Source: Pseudomonas graminis (GTDB lineage Bacteria > Pseudomonadota > Gammaproteobacteria > Pseudomonadales > Pseudomonadaceae). From it: 64,000 nucleotides of DNA. Location: contig NZ_SOCR01000015.1 in assembly GCF_004364335.1 (NCBI RefSeq), forward strand, positions 1 through 64,000, read 5' to 3'. Positions within the stretch are counted from its first letter, which is position 1. Each line of letters begins with the position of its first letter. This document shows, piece after piece, positions 25,599-33,979 of this stretch. The notes beneath the pieces were generated by a model. The model saw only the letters and a list, made by a program, of their open reading frames with translations. It was not told where the DNA came from and searched no databases. Made by a program: the position numbers and the translations under genes.

Positions 25599-26110
25599 GC
25601 CGACTGATGAACCTGCTGACGCGCGGCGTCGTGGCCATGGTCAAGTCCACGGGCAAGATGCAAAGCCTGCAGATGCGCCTGACCCATGGCGAACTCAAAG
25701 ACGGGATGGAACACCTTGAGCCCTACGGTTTTACAAGCTGCCCCCACGAGGGTGCAGAAGGGCTAGCCGCCTTCATGGGCGGCGATCGATCCCATGGCGT
25801 CGTGGTGGTGGTCGCGGACCGACGATATCGCTTGCAAGCCCTGGAGGCGGGCGAAGTCGCGATATTTACCGATGAGGGCGACAAGATCCATTTCAAGCGT
25901 GGCCGCATCATCGACATTGAGACCCAGACGCTGAACATTCGCGCGGCCAAGGGGGTTCATTTCGAAACGCCCAGCATCACCCAGACCGGGACAATCGTCA
26001 GCCAGGGCGACCAGATCGCCGGCGGCGTCAGCCAGATCAATCACCTGCACACCGGTGTGAAGGAAGGCCCAGACCAGAGCGGCCCGCCGGTCCCTGGGGG
26101 TGCGTCATGA
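25595..26110 (+). CDS. Baseplate spike protein (Mu gp45 / gpV-like)
   Basis: A 171-aa protein. ATG 25595 overlaps the hub stop. The N-terminal OB-like part is followed by a β-helix (residues ~95-150, with DKIHFKRGRIIDIETQTLNIRA). The tip sequence INHLHTGVKEGPDQSGPP has the HxH element that binds iron at the apex of such membrane-piercing spikes. It punctures the outer membrane on contraction. Confidence 0.9.
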   Translation: MSRLMNLLTRGVVAMVKSTGKMQSLQMRLTHGELKDGMEHLEPYGFTSCPHEGAEGLAAFMGGDRSHGVVVVVADRRYRLQALEAGEVAIFTDEGDKIHFKRGRIIDIETQTLNIRAAKGVHFETPSITQTGTIVSQGDQIAGGVSQINHLHTGVKEGPDQSGPPVPGGAS

Positions 26111-26511
26111 CCGTCATCGTTGCGGATGGCGTAGAGGTCAACCTGCGCCGGGCTGTGGAAATCAGCCTGTTCACGTGGCGCCGCGCCAATGCCTCCGATC
26201 AGGTCGAAGACGAGGAGCGCTACGGCTGGTGGGGTGACAGCTTTCCGCTGGTTGCAAACGACCGTATCGGCTCGCGGCTCTGGCTGCTGCGCCGGCGCAA
26301 GCTCACTACTGCGACCATTGGTGATGCCGTGACCTATGCCCAGGAGGCGCTCAAATGGTTGCTGGATGACGGACATGCCACTGCGGTGCAGGTGCTTACA
26401 GAACGCGCCGGGCATTCCCGGCTCAACCTGGGCGTAGTCATGACCCTGCCCTCGGGCGAAACCCTGGATATCTACCCTAACGAACATTGGCAGGTGCTTT
26501 ATGCCGTTTGA
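26107..26511 (+). CDS. Baseplate protein gp46-like
   Basis: A 134-aa protein of the Mu gp46 family: DEERYGWWGDSFP, RIGSRLWLLRRRKLT and ALKWLLDDGHA. It is related to T4 gp25, the sheath-initiating wedge component. ATGA overlap upstream and 11-nt overlap downstream. Confidence 0.9.
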   Translation: MTVIVADGVEVNLRRAVEISLFTWRRANASDQVEDEERYGWWGDSFPLVANDRIGSRLWLLRRRKLTTATIGDAVTYAQEALKWLLDDGHATAVQVLTERAGHSRLNLGVVMTLPSGETLDIYPNEHWQVLYAV

Positions 26512-27538
26512 AACCCCGACCCTGCCCACACTCATCAGCCGCACTGCTGCTGACCTTGCCAGTGATGCCTTGCGCCAGTCAGATGCGCAGGTGCTGTCAC
26601 GCACGATCAGTGGCGCGGCTTATGGGCTGTACGGTTACCTCAACTGGATTGCCAAGCAGATCCTCCCCGACACCGCGGACGCCGTCACGCTCGAGCGGCA
26701 AGCTCTCCTGCGGCTGGAAACCCCGCGCATCCCGGCGAAAAGTGCAACCGGCTCGGCGAGCTTCTTGGCCTCAGCAGGATCTGTTCTGGATGCGAATCTG
26801 GTGGTGCAGGCGAGCGACGGGCGTCAGTACCGTGTGGTGGACGCTATCACTCCGGTTTCGGGGATAAACACCGCGCAACTCGAAGCAGTCGATGGTGGAA
26901 TTCTGGGCAATGCAGCCGCAGGCCTGACCCTGAAGCTGGTGCAGCCGGTGACGGGCATTGACGAGACGTTCACCGTCTTGGCGCCGGGCATCACCGGTGG
27001 CAGTAACCAGGAGTCAGTCGAATCGCTACGCAGTCGCGTCATTCGCAGCTTCCAGGTTATCCCCCACGGGGGAGACGCTGATGACTACGTGACGTGGGCG
27101 CTGGAGTGCGCGGGGGTGACGCGCGCCTGGACGGTGAAAAACTACCTGGGCCCCGGCACCGTGGGTGTGTTCTTCGTTCGCGATGGCGACGCCTCGATCA
27201 TTCCGGACGCCAATGAGATCGCAACGGTCAAGAACTACATCGACACCAAGGCGCCGGTGACCGCCGAAGTGATCGTGCTGGCGCCGGTGCTCAAAGCCGT
27301 CAACTACACGATCAAGCTCACCCCGGACACCACCGTGGTGCGCACTGCGGTTACCGCTGAACTCACAGACCTGCACGAGCGAGAGGCGGGCCTGGGTGAG
27401 ACGCTGCTGATCAGTCATATCCGGGAGGCGATTAGCAGCGCACAAGGTGAGGTCGACAACGTGGTTGGCAGCCCTGCGAATGACGTTACCGCCAAGCCCA
27501 ACGAGCTGCTCACGGTGGGGGCAATCACATGGCAATAA
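26501..27538 (+). CDS. Baseplate J family protein (Mu gp47)
   Basis: A 345-aa baseplate wedge protein. Marker stretches are LPTLISRTAADLAS near the start, the central GGSNQESVESLRSRVIRSFQVIPHGGDADDY region (core GGDADDYVTWAL) and the C-terminal LLTVGAITW. It is the gpJ / T4 gp6-like component of contractile tails. It overlaps both neighbours by about 10 nt. Confidence 0.92.
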   Translation: MPFETPTLPTLISRTAADLASDALRQSDAQVLSRTISGAAYGLYGYLNWIAKQILPDTADAVTLERQALLRLETPRIPAKSATGSASFLASAGSVLDANLVVQASDGRQYRVVDAITPVSGINTAQLEAVDGGILGNAAAGLTLKLVQPVTGIDETFTVLAPGITGGSNQESVESLRSRVIRSFQVIPHGGDADDYVTWALECAGVTRAWTVKNYLGPGTVGVFFVRDGDASIIPDANEIATVKNYIDTKAPVTAEVIVLAPVLKAVNYTIKLTPDTTVVRTAVTAELTDLHEREAGLGETLLISHIREAISSAQGEVDNVVGSPANDVTAKPNELLTVGAITWQ

Positions 27539-28125
27539 GGACCGCCGATGAGTACCTATCACAGTTGATCGCTCTCCTTCCTCAAGGTCCGGCCTGGGAT
27601 CTGGAGGGGGCGCCTGAGCTGGAAGTTGTTCTCGCCGGCATTGCGCAGGAAATGGCCCGACTGGATGCCCGGGCGTTTGCTCTCAATTCCGAGATGGACC
27701 CGGCCCATGTCTTCGAGCTGGTGCCGGAATGGGAGGCCGTCATGGGGCTCCCTGATGATTGTCTGGGCAGCTCACCGGCATTTGCTGATCGCCAGCTCGG
27801 GGTGCAGCAACGACTTCTCGCGATCGGCAGCCAGCACGTCAGCTATTTCATCGCGATCGCCAGAGGGCAGGGCTATCCGAACGCGTCTGTCACTCAGCAC
27901 AGAGCGCCACGCTTTGGCCGTGCTCGCATGGGGAAGAGCCACTTCGGCACGTGGCAGGCCCAGTTCATGTGGACCCTGAACACGGGCGGGCGGCAATCCC
28001 TCGGCCGCCGATTTGGTGTGAGCCATTGGGGTCAGCGATTTGGTGCGAATCCCGGCAGTGCCCTTGAATGCATCATCCGCCGCTACGCACCTGCGCACAC
28101 CATCGTCAATATCAACTACAAGTGA
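27529..28125 (+). CDS. gp48-like baseplate protein (YmfQ/DUF2313)
   Basis: A 198-aa protein. The opening DEYLSQLIALLPQGPAWDLE and the His/Arg-rich middle with repeated FG(R/V) motifs, ending CIIRRYAPAHTIVNINY, match the YmfQ/DUF2313 (Mu gp48) family that follows gp47 in contractile tails. It likely links wedge and fibres. Confidence 0.88.
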   Translation: MAIRTADEYLSQLIALLPQGPAWDLEGAPELEVVLAGIAQEMARLDARAFALNSEMDPAHVFELVPEWEAVMGLPDDCLGSSPAFADRQLGVQQRLLAIGSQHVSYFIAIARGQGYPNASVTQHRAPRFGRARMGKSHFGTWQAQFMWTLNTGGRQSLGRRFGVSHWGQRFGANPGSALECIIRRYAPAHTIVNINYK

Positions 28126-28134
28126 GAATAATCA

Positions 28135-29013
28135 GTGGACTATCCAATTAGCGTCCCCAGCGTCGGGCTCGTGGGCGGAAGGTTTGTGGATGAAAACACG
28201 GCCACCGGCACGATCGGCTCGTTGATCCCCTCGGACTGGGGCAATGCGGTCACCGATGAAATCCTGAATACCATTCGGGGCGCATCGCTGGTGCCCAAGG
28301 AAAACACCAATAATCAGTTGCTCGCGGCCATCAGAGCAATCATCGCGAGTCAGGTCGGCAAGCTGAAGAACATGGTCCGGCTCACCGCCAATGGCACTTT
28401 CATTGTGCCGGATGGTGTGTATCAAATCTGGCTAAGCGGTTGCGGTGCTGGCGGCGGCGGTGGCGCATCTCTCGCGACCAATTCATCGTCGTTTGTCACG
28501 GGAGGATCAGGCGGTGGCGCAGGTCAATCGCTCTATCGGCAGCTCATCAACGTTAACCCCGGACAGTCGATTGCCTACGTGATCGGCGCGCCGGGTGTTG
28601 GAGGGACGCCTGCCGCCAATAACGCAACAGATGGCGGCGCCACTATTTTTGGGAATCTTACGCTTGCAGGCGGCACCAAGGGGCTGCTGGGCTCCGGCGG
28701 TACCGCCTCCCCTGCAAACTACGCAGGCCCAGAAGGCGGCGCTGGATTCCCGAAAGGCGGGTATGCCTCAGACACCATGGTGTATTCCGGCGGGCAGGCC
28801 TCCGGTGGCATGGGTGGAATTGGCGGCAGCACCCCATTCGGCAACGCAGGACCTCCGGGCCGAGGCGCGGTAGGCGCTAACCCCAGCGCTTTTCCGGGAA
28901 GTGGTTACGGTGCTGGCGGCAGTGGTTCTGGTGGTGCGTACACCTCGCCCGTTTCAGCGCCTGGCGGCACCGGTGCGCCAGGTTTACAAGGTGTTCTCAT
29001 TCTGGAGTGGTAA
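28135..29013 (+). CDS. Tail fibre/adhesin with glycine-rich C-terminus
   Basis: A 292-aa protein starting at GTG 28135, 10 nt after gp48. Residues 1-85 (DYPISVPSVGLVGGRFVDEN, PSDWGNAVTDEILNTIR) form the baseplate-proximal part of small tail fibres. Residues ~100-292 are over one third glycine in GGSGGGAG, GGAGFPKGG and GGMGGIGG runs. This resembles glycine-rich host-binding tips with polyglycine-II helices. Likely the receptor-binding protein; the receptor is unknown. A fibre assembly gene follows. Confidence 0.8.
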   Translation: MDYPISVPSVGLVGGRFVDENTATGTIGSLIPSDWGNAVTDEILNTIRGASLVPKENTNNQLLAAIRAIIASQVGKLKNMVRLTANGTFIVPDGVYQIWLSGCGAGGGGGASLATNSSSFVTGGSGGGAGQSLYRQLINVNPGQSIAYVIGAPGVGGTPAANNATDGGATIFGNLTLAGGTKGLLGSGGTASPANYAGPEGGAGFPKGGYASDTMVYSGGQASGGMGGIGGSTPFGNAGPPGRGAVGANPSAFPGSGYGAGGSGSGGAYTSPVSAPGGTGAPGLQGVLILEW

Positions 29014-29019
29014 TTGGCA

Positions 29020-29433
29020 ATGGCAAACTACGCAATCGTTGAAAAAGGAAAGGTGATCAACGTGTCGGTCTGGGACGGAGACACCGAGAACTGGACCCCG
29101 TCCGAGGGTCAGGAGGCGGTGCTGATTCCTGACGGGCTTCCGGTAACCACCGGCACCAAATGCAAAAAAGGGGTCTTCACTTTAGAGCCAATTGCGCAGG
29201 CGCCCGAACTCGTGCCATCGGCGGAAGACATTCTGAAGACGAACACCAACCTTCGTGACACGGCGCTGGCGACGGCGACGCTCGCCATCGGGCCGCTTCA
29301 GGACGCAGTGGATCTCGACGAAGCTACCGCTGAAGAAACCGGCCTGCTAAAAAAGTGGAAGCAGTACCGGATAGCGGTTAACCGCATCGACCTGACGCTG
29401 ACGTCCCCGCCATGGCCTGAACAGCCCGCCTAA
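29020..29433 (+). CDS. Tail fibre assembly protein
   Basis: A 137-aa protein from ATG 29020 (a TTG at 29014 is possible). MANYAIVEKGKVINVSVWDG and the helical DILKTNTNLRDTALATATLAIGPLQDAVD region, ending TLTSPPWPEQP, match phage/pyocin tail fibre assembly proteins. It would chaperone fibre trimerisation. Confidence 0.85.
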   Translation: MANYAIVEKGKVINVSVWDGDTENWTPSEGQEAVLIPDGLPVTTGTKCKKGVFTLEPIAQAPELVPSAEDILKTNTNLRDTALATATLAIGPLQDAVDLDEATAEETGLLKKWKQYRIAVNRIDLTLTSPPWPEQPA

Positions 29434-29441
29434 TCCCCCCG

Positions 29442-29463
29442 ACCGCCTTGAGCGGTTTTTTTT
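29442..29463 (+). terminator. Terminator after the fibre assembly gene
   Basis: A 5-bp stem ACCGC/GCGGT with loop CTTGA and eight T's. It separates the tail genes from the endolysin. Confidence 0.75.
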
Positions 29464-29479
29464 CGTCTGGAGAAAAGTG

Positions 29480-29905
29480 ATGACCGTAACCGAGAAAGAT
29501 CGCGATGTGTTGGCCCGCACTTTATGGGGCGAGGCGCGCGGGGAGGGACTGGCCGGGATGGTGGCCGTGGCCTGGACGATCCGCAATCGTGTGGACGACG
29601 GCAAGGATAAATCCTGGTGGGGCGAGGGCTACGCAGGCGTGTGCCAGAAGCCGTACCAGTTCAGCTGCTGGAATCGCAACGACCCGAACTATCAGTTCCT
29701 GAGCGGCGCGCGGCAGATCCCGTTCCGCGAATTGGCGCAGTGCCGGATTGCCGCTGACCAGGTCATCGACGGGAAGGTGCCGGACCCCACCGGCGGGGCG
29801 ACCCACTATTACGCGACCACCATGCCTAAGGCGCCGGACTGGGAGGCCAAGGCGAAGCGGACACTGAAGCTGGGCAACCACGTTTTCTTCCGCGACGTGC
29901 CCTGA
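29480..29905 (+). CDS. Endolysin-like SleB cell-wall hydrolase
   Basis: A 141-aa protein from ATG 29480 with TGGAG upstream. RDVLARTLWGEARGEGLAGM carries the SleB catalytic Glu (WGEARGE), then VAWTIRNRV, QFSCWNRNDPNY and the C-terminal GGATHYYATTMP. There is no signal peptide, so release depends on the holin. It is ~20 kb from the holin/spanin genes, at the end of the tail module. It would cleave peptidoglycan at lysis. Confidence 0.88.
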   Translation: MTVTEKDRDVLARTLWGEARGEGLAGMVAVAWTIRNRVDDGKDKSWWGEGYAGVCQKPYQFSCWNRNDPNYQFLSGARQIPFRELAQCRIAADQVIDGKVPDPTGGATHYYATTMPKAPDWEAKAKRTLKLGNHVFFRDVP

Positions 29906-29939
29906 CACCTCACTTGATCTCGACCAATTGGAGAACGCA

Positions 29940-30158
29940 GTGCAGACAACGAAAAAAGAAGAAACATTCTCCCGCGCTTTGCGCGTCACGCTGGGCGTGA
30001 AAGCAAACGGGGGCTCGGTCTCGGTTCAGATCAAAATGGGCGACACCTGGGTGACGTCTGACACGCTGTGGAATGATGGCGCTTATCAACTCAACATTCC
30101 CCCGGCCACGGTGCGCTTCTTGCCGGCGGGCGGCGCCGCCTTTGAGGTGTTCGCATGA
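29940..30158 (+). CDS. Hypothetical protein (72 aa)
   Basis: Starts at GTG 29940, 6 nt after GGAG (29930-29933). The sequence is β-rich (LRVTLGVKANGGSVSVQIKMGDTW, then YQLNIPPATVRFLPAGG), like a small jelly-roll or carbohydrate-binding module. It overlaps the SGNH hydrolase by ATGA, so the two products probably work together, perhaps as virion decorations. No family is recognised. Confidence 0.65.
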   Translation: MQTTKKEETFSRALRVTLGVKANGGSVSVQIKMGDTWVTSDTLWNDGAYQLNIPPATVRFLPAGGAAFEVFA

Positions 30159-31399
30159 GTCTTCTCGCAGAGGGCCAGCAGACCCGCCGCCGCATCCGTC
30201 GTGGCCTGGGTCTGTTGGGCGACAGCTTCAGCGCAAACTGCCACACGATTGACCCGAAGGCATTCGGAACCGAGGCCTACGGCTACGCCGGTGCGATTGC
30301 TGCGCAGACCGGTCTTTTCCCCAGTTACCTGGACAACCAAGGGAAGGTCGGCGACCACTCCGGCCAATTCATGCCTCGGCTGCCTTCCTGCCTGACTTCG
30401 CTCACGGCCGATCTGTGGATGCTGCTGTCACGTACCAACGACAGTACGACTCCAGGCATGACGCTGGCCGACAGCAAGGCGAACGTGATGAAGGCGATCA
30501 TCGCGTTCCAGAACACCCCTGGCAAATACCTTATTGTCGGCACCGGCACGCCACGCTTCGGCACCAAGGCATTGACCGGCGCCGCGCTCACCGATGCGAT
30601 CGCGTACAAGGACTGGGTGCTGGGCTACGTCCGGCAGTTCGTGCCGGTGGTCAACATCTGGGACGGCTTCACGCAGGATATGACTGTCGATGATCTGCAC
30701 CCGAACCTGATCGGCGCCGACTTCATCCAATCCCGCTGCGTGCCAATCATCAATGCCAATTTCGAGTTCTTCGGCGTGCCGCTGCCCACGGATGCCGCCG
30801 ATCTGTACTCGGCGATTCGCCCGTTCGGCTGCCTGAACGCCAACCCTCTGATGGCTGGCTCAACCGGCGTGATCAACGCTTTGGTCAACCCTGTCGCTGG
30901 ATCGGTGTTGGCGGACAACTACAAGGCAACCGGCTCAGGCCTAAACGGCATCACCACTCGCTGGTACAAAGAGCCTGCAGCATTCGGCGAGGCGCAGTGC
31001 ATCGAGTTGGCCGGGACCATGGCGGCGGCCGGCGGGTACATCTATCTTCAGCCGGCGGCGAACGTGACGCTGTCGAATCTGCTGGCAGGGGACGTCATCG
31101 AGATGGTTTCGGCTCCGGAGATCGTCGGCAACAGCCGGGGCATCCTCAGCTGGGAGGCGGAACTGATCATCACCAAACCGGTATCCGGCGAGTCCACCAC
31201 CATCTATTACCGCTCGATGGACAAGTACCAGGAGCCGTTCACTCTGCCAGCGAACTGGAAAGGTGCGCTGGAAACCCAGCGCTACCCGTGCGATGTCACT
31301 GAGGCGGTCGTTACCGCAAGGATGGGGCTTTACCTAGCCGCGGGCGTCAATCAGGACTCGAAAGTCAAAGCCGCTCAGTTCGGGATCCGGAAGGTCTGA
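30155..31399 (+). CDS. SGNH/GDSL hydrolase, virion-associated esterase candidate
   Basis: A 414-aa protein. Residues ~15-205 form an SGNH hydrolase: block I LLGDSFSAN (nucleophile Ser about residue 24) and block V DDLHPNLIG (Asp/His pair), with GTGTPRFG between. The C-terminal ~200 residues are β-rich (IYLQPAANVTLSNLLAG, SWEAELIITKP), like a carbohydrate-binding or trimerising domain. There is no signal peptide. Such phage enzymes deacylate O-antigen or exopolysaccharide. It closes the late operon and is coupled to a small β-rich protein upstream. The substrate is unknown. Confidence 0.8.
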   Translation: MSLLAEGQQTRRRIRRGLGLLGDSFSANCHTIDPKAFGTEAYGYAGAIAAQTGLFPSYLDNQGKVGDHSGQFMPRLPSCLTSLTADLWMLLSRTNDSTTPGMTLADSKANVMKAIIAFQNTPGKYLIVGTGTPRFGTKALTGAALTDAIAYKDWVLGYVRQFVPVVNIWDGFTQDMTVDDLHPNLIGADFIQSRCVPIINANFEFFGVPLPTDAADLYSAIRPFGCLNANPLMAGSTGVINALVNPVAGSVLADNYKATGSGLNGITTRWYKEPAAFGEAQCIELAGTMAAAGGYIYLQPAANVTLSNLLAGDVIEMVSAPEIVGNSRGILSWEAELIITKPVSGESTTIYYRSMDKYQEPFTLPANWKGALETQRYPCDVTEAVVTARMGLYLAAGVNQDSKVKAAQFGIRKV

Positions 31400-31494
31400 A
31401 CTTTAGCCAACGGCTCGCTTGGGCAAGGCAGGCCTCCGGTGTACGCTTACGTTGCATAAGCGCAGTTTCGACTTAACCGGCACAGGAAAAGCTT

Positions 31495-31815
31495 GTGGCC
31501 TATCGCCTGCTTAATTCGGCATCCGATCCGCAACGCATTATTCGCTCGTTGCGGCTGAACCGCGATCTCCAACGAGGGCTAGAATCGGGCCTGAATCGGA
31601 TTTGGAATGCAGACACCGTCATCGGTTTGACCCACGCCCATGGCCGTGCCCTTGGTCTTGGTGTGGGCCTTGGGTTATTGCACGCTGTCACCCCAGAGCA
31701 GTTCAACTTACTGTCGGAAGCCTACACACGAGCTTTTGAACACCGCCTTGCAGTATTGGCGGAGCAAGGCTTGTACCAAGACGAAGTCAATTGTGGGGAA
31801 AGAACCGCTTACTAA
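31495..31815 (+). CDS. Hypothetical protein (106 aa)
   Basis: GTG start at 31495 with AGGAAA upstream. ASDPQRIIRSLRLNRDLQRGLESGLNRIW is followed by HAHGRALGLGVGLGLLHAVTPEQFNLL and a helical end. No domain is recognised. It stands alone between the SGNH hydrolase and the opposing chemoreceptor, and might be the last phage gene or the first of the accessory strip. Confidence 0.55.
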   Translation: MAYRLLNSASDPQRIIRSLRLNRDLQRGLESGLNRIWNADTVIGLTHAHGRALGLGVGLGLLHAVTPEQFNLLSEAYTRAFEHRLAVLAEQGLYQDEVNCGERTAY

Positions 31816-31897
31816 GTCAAGCTCGCACGCTCTGAGCCGTTACATGAGGCGGGGTGAGCGAAGCTATAGCGTGCATTAGATAAATCAGCACAATCCT

Positions 31898-33523
31898 TTA
31901 TGTTCGAAAGCGGGCGACCATCTGATTCAAATTGAGCGCAAGCTGAGATAGCTCACCACTTGCAGTTAGTGTTTGCCGGGTACCCTCGGTGCTCTGGACT
32001 GCCAAGTCTCGAATGCTCACCAAAGCACGATCTACCTCGCGAGCTACGTGCGCCTGTTCTTCTGAGGCCGTAGCGATTTGTTGATTACGGTCGTCAATCA
32101 TCTGCGCGGCGTCAGTTATTAGCTGAAGTGATCGGCCAGCCTCGTCTGCCGTGCTCTGAGTGGCATGGACCTCGCGCGTACTGTCAGCCATCGACTCCAC
32201 GACCTGAGAACTGCGCGAATGCATCAAAGCAATCATGGTCTCAATCTCGCCGGTAGAGGCCTGCGTGCGATGGGCAAGCGCACGAACCTCGTCCGCCACT
32301 ACGGCAAAGCCGCGCCCCTGCTCCCCAGCGCGAGCGGCTTCGATTGCAGCGTTCAAAGCGAGGAGATTGGTTTGTTCTGCAATTGCCCCAATAACGTTTA
32401 AGACTTTGCTGATGTCCTGGGTTTGTACAGCCAATTCTTGAACTTGACCAGAAGTAACGTCTACCCGGTCCTTTAACGAGCGCATAGCCATGAGTGTCTC
32501 GCCAACTTTCGCATTTCCTTTCTCCGCTGCGTTGGCTGACTCCTTTGCTGCTTGAGAAGTGGATGTCGCATTCCGGGCGACCTCCTCGACTGCTGCGCTC
32601 ATCTGATTGACGGCAGTTGCTGCTTGATCAATTTCAGAGTTCTGCTGCTGCAGAGTCTGATTAGCGCTTTCAGTGATGGCGGTCATTTCTACCGCCGCGG
32701 AGCTCAATTGCATTGAAGCCTCGGAGATCTCCGCTATGGTGCCGCGAAGGTTTTTCTGCATTGTGTTGAGAGCTCCCATGAGTCTCGCAGCTTCGTCGGA
32801 TCCCGTTACAATCAAAGACGTTCGAAGGTCCCCGACGGCTATTTCTTCCGCCATCTTCAGCGACGTATTGATCGGGAGCACGATGCTACGCGTAAGCGCC
32901 ATGGCAAATAGGATTGTCAGTACTAGTGCCGCAACCACCATTAAGGCTATAGCTTTGCTACTCTGATGGTAAACATTAGTTGCATAAATCCCTGCGTTTA
33001 TCGCGCCGTCGGCGTTGTGTTTACGAAGAGAGGTAAGCGCACCCTGATAGGCTGCTGCACGGTTTTTTTGCTCACTATTCGCATAATCTACCGCCAGTTC
33101 ATGCTGTGTGTTTTCCAGCTCAACGATGCGAGCTAGACCCTCCAAAAATTTACCCATGAGTGTGGCTGCCAGTTCGAATGTCTGACGCTCCTCGTCGTCC
33201 GAGATTAGATTGTTCCGATAGAAATCGGTCCGCTCACTGAGCACATCGCGGGCATTCGCCAGCTGCTTGACCGCATTAGCACGGTCCTCTGGGGAAGTTG
33301 CAGCAAGCAGCCGAATGCTTTCCAAGCGCGCTTCCAATACTGCAATTTGAATATCGTCCGTGGTCTGAATACTAGCCAACCAATTTTTTTCGATGTCTTG
33401 TTCCGATCCGCGCAGCTCGCCTAGCTGCAGGAATGCGAAACCGCCCAACACTATCACCAGTAAGGAGATCAAGCCAAAACAAAGCGAAGCTCTGGAGGCG
33501 ATGGAGATCGAGCGCAGATTCAT
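31898..33523 (-). CDS. Methyl-accepting chemotaxis protein (4HB sensor)
   Basis: A 541-aa chemoreceptor. TM1 is at ~12-34, a periplasmic four-helix-bundle sensor at ~35-188, TM2 at ~190-212, HAMP at ~213-265, and the cytoplasmic signalling domain to the end. The conserved tip EQTNLLALNAAIEAARAGEQ and AVVADEVRALAHRT are intact, so it should engage CheA/CheW. No C-terminal CheR-tether pentapeptide is visible. Ligand unknown. It lies between phage late genes and tmRNA, with GC slightly below its neighbours, suggesting transfer. Confidence 0.93.
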   Translation of the reverse strand: MNLRSISIASRASLCFGLISLLVIVLGGFAFLQLGELRGSEQDIEKNWLASIQTTDDIQIAVLEARLESIRLLAATSPEDRANAVKQLANARDVLSERTDFYRNNLISDDEERQTFELAATLMGKFLEGLARIVELENTQHELAVDYANSEQKNRAAAYQGALTSLRKHNADGAINAGIYATNVYHQSSKAIALMVVAALVLTILFAMALTRSIVLPINTSLKMAEEIAVGDLRTSLIVTGSDEAARLMGALNTMQKNLRGTIAEISEASMQLSSAAVEMTAITESANQTLQQQNSEIDQAATAVNQMSAAVEEVARNATSTSQAAKESANAAEKGNAKVGETLMAMRSLKDRVDVTSGQVQELAVQTQDISKVLNVIGAIAEQTNLLALNAAIEAARAGEQGRGFAVVADEVRALAHRTQASTGEIETMIALMHSRSSQVVESMADSTREVHATQSTADEAGRSLQLITDAAQMIDDRNQQIATASEEQAHVAREVDRALVSIRDLAVQSTEGTRQTLTASGELSQLALNLNQMVARFRT

Positions 33524-33979
33524 GGCGTGTCCGGATAGGTAGTTGGCGATTACGTAATCAAGATATCTGCCAGTTTCGAGAAAACTGAAATGCTGGCGCG
33601 TTTTTTCGTGCGTAGATCACTACATCTGTCTGGGACTTTCTTTTTAGACAGAAGAAGGCGCAGGCTTTCGTATCGTTGGCCTACTCTGCCTCTTTCACAC
33701 TACTGCTGCATCAGTAGGGAGTGGCTATCGCCAGGGATGGCGGTGCCCGAGTCCCCCCGTCCCTTCTCGCGGTTGGTTGAAGGGTTGAAAGTTCAGACTT
33801 GCCTATTGGAGTGGCAACGTATTCGGAGAGGCAATCCGACCGATTTCTTCGGCAGCATTTGGCGTTCCAAAATGCTGTCGCTCCTGGGTACGGATAGTGG
33901 TATAGACGAGTCGGAGTTGCGCCCGAACGTGCTCGAATTGTACGTCTACCCCGGGATCTACTGATCACAAGTCAGCTGC
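33524..33979. other. Gene-poor interval upstream of the chemoreceptor
   Basis: About 455 bases. Frames on both strands (33590-33964 and 33711-33968) are Arg-rich and show no family pattern or good ribosome site. The chemoreceptor promoter should lie near 33524-33600. An inverted repeat CAGTTT/AAACTG (33572-33588) is the only structured element I see. Confidence 0.45.

Noticed and set aside
33590..33964. 124-aa forward frame upstream of the chemoreceptor
   Set aside because: Arg-rich with irregular composition, no clear ribosome site, and a similar-quality frame on the other strand; treated as non-coding.
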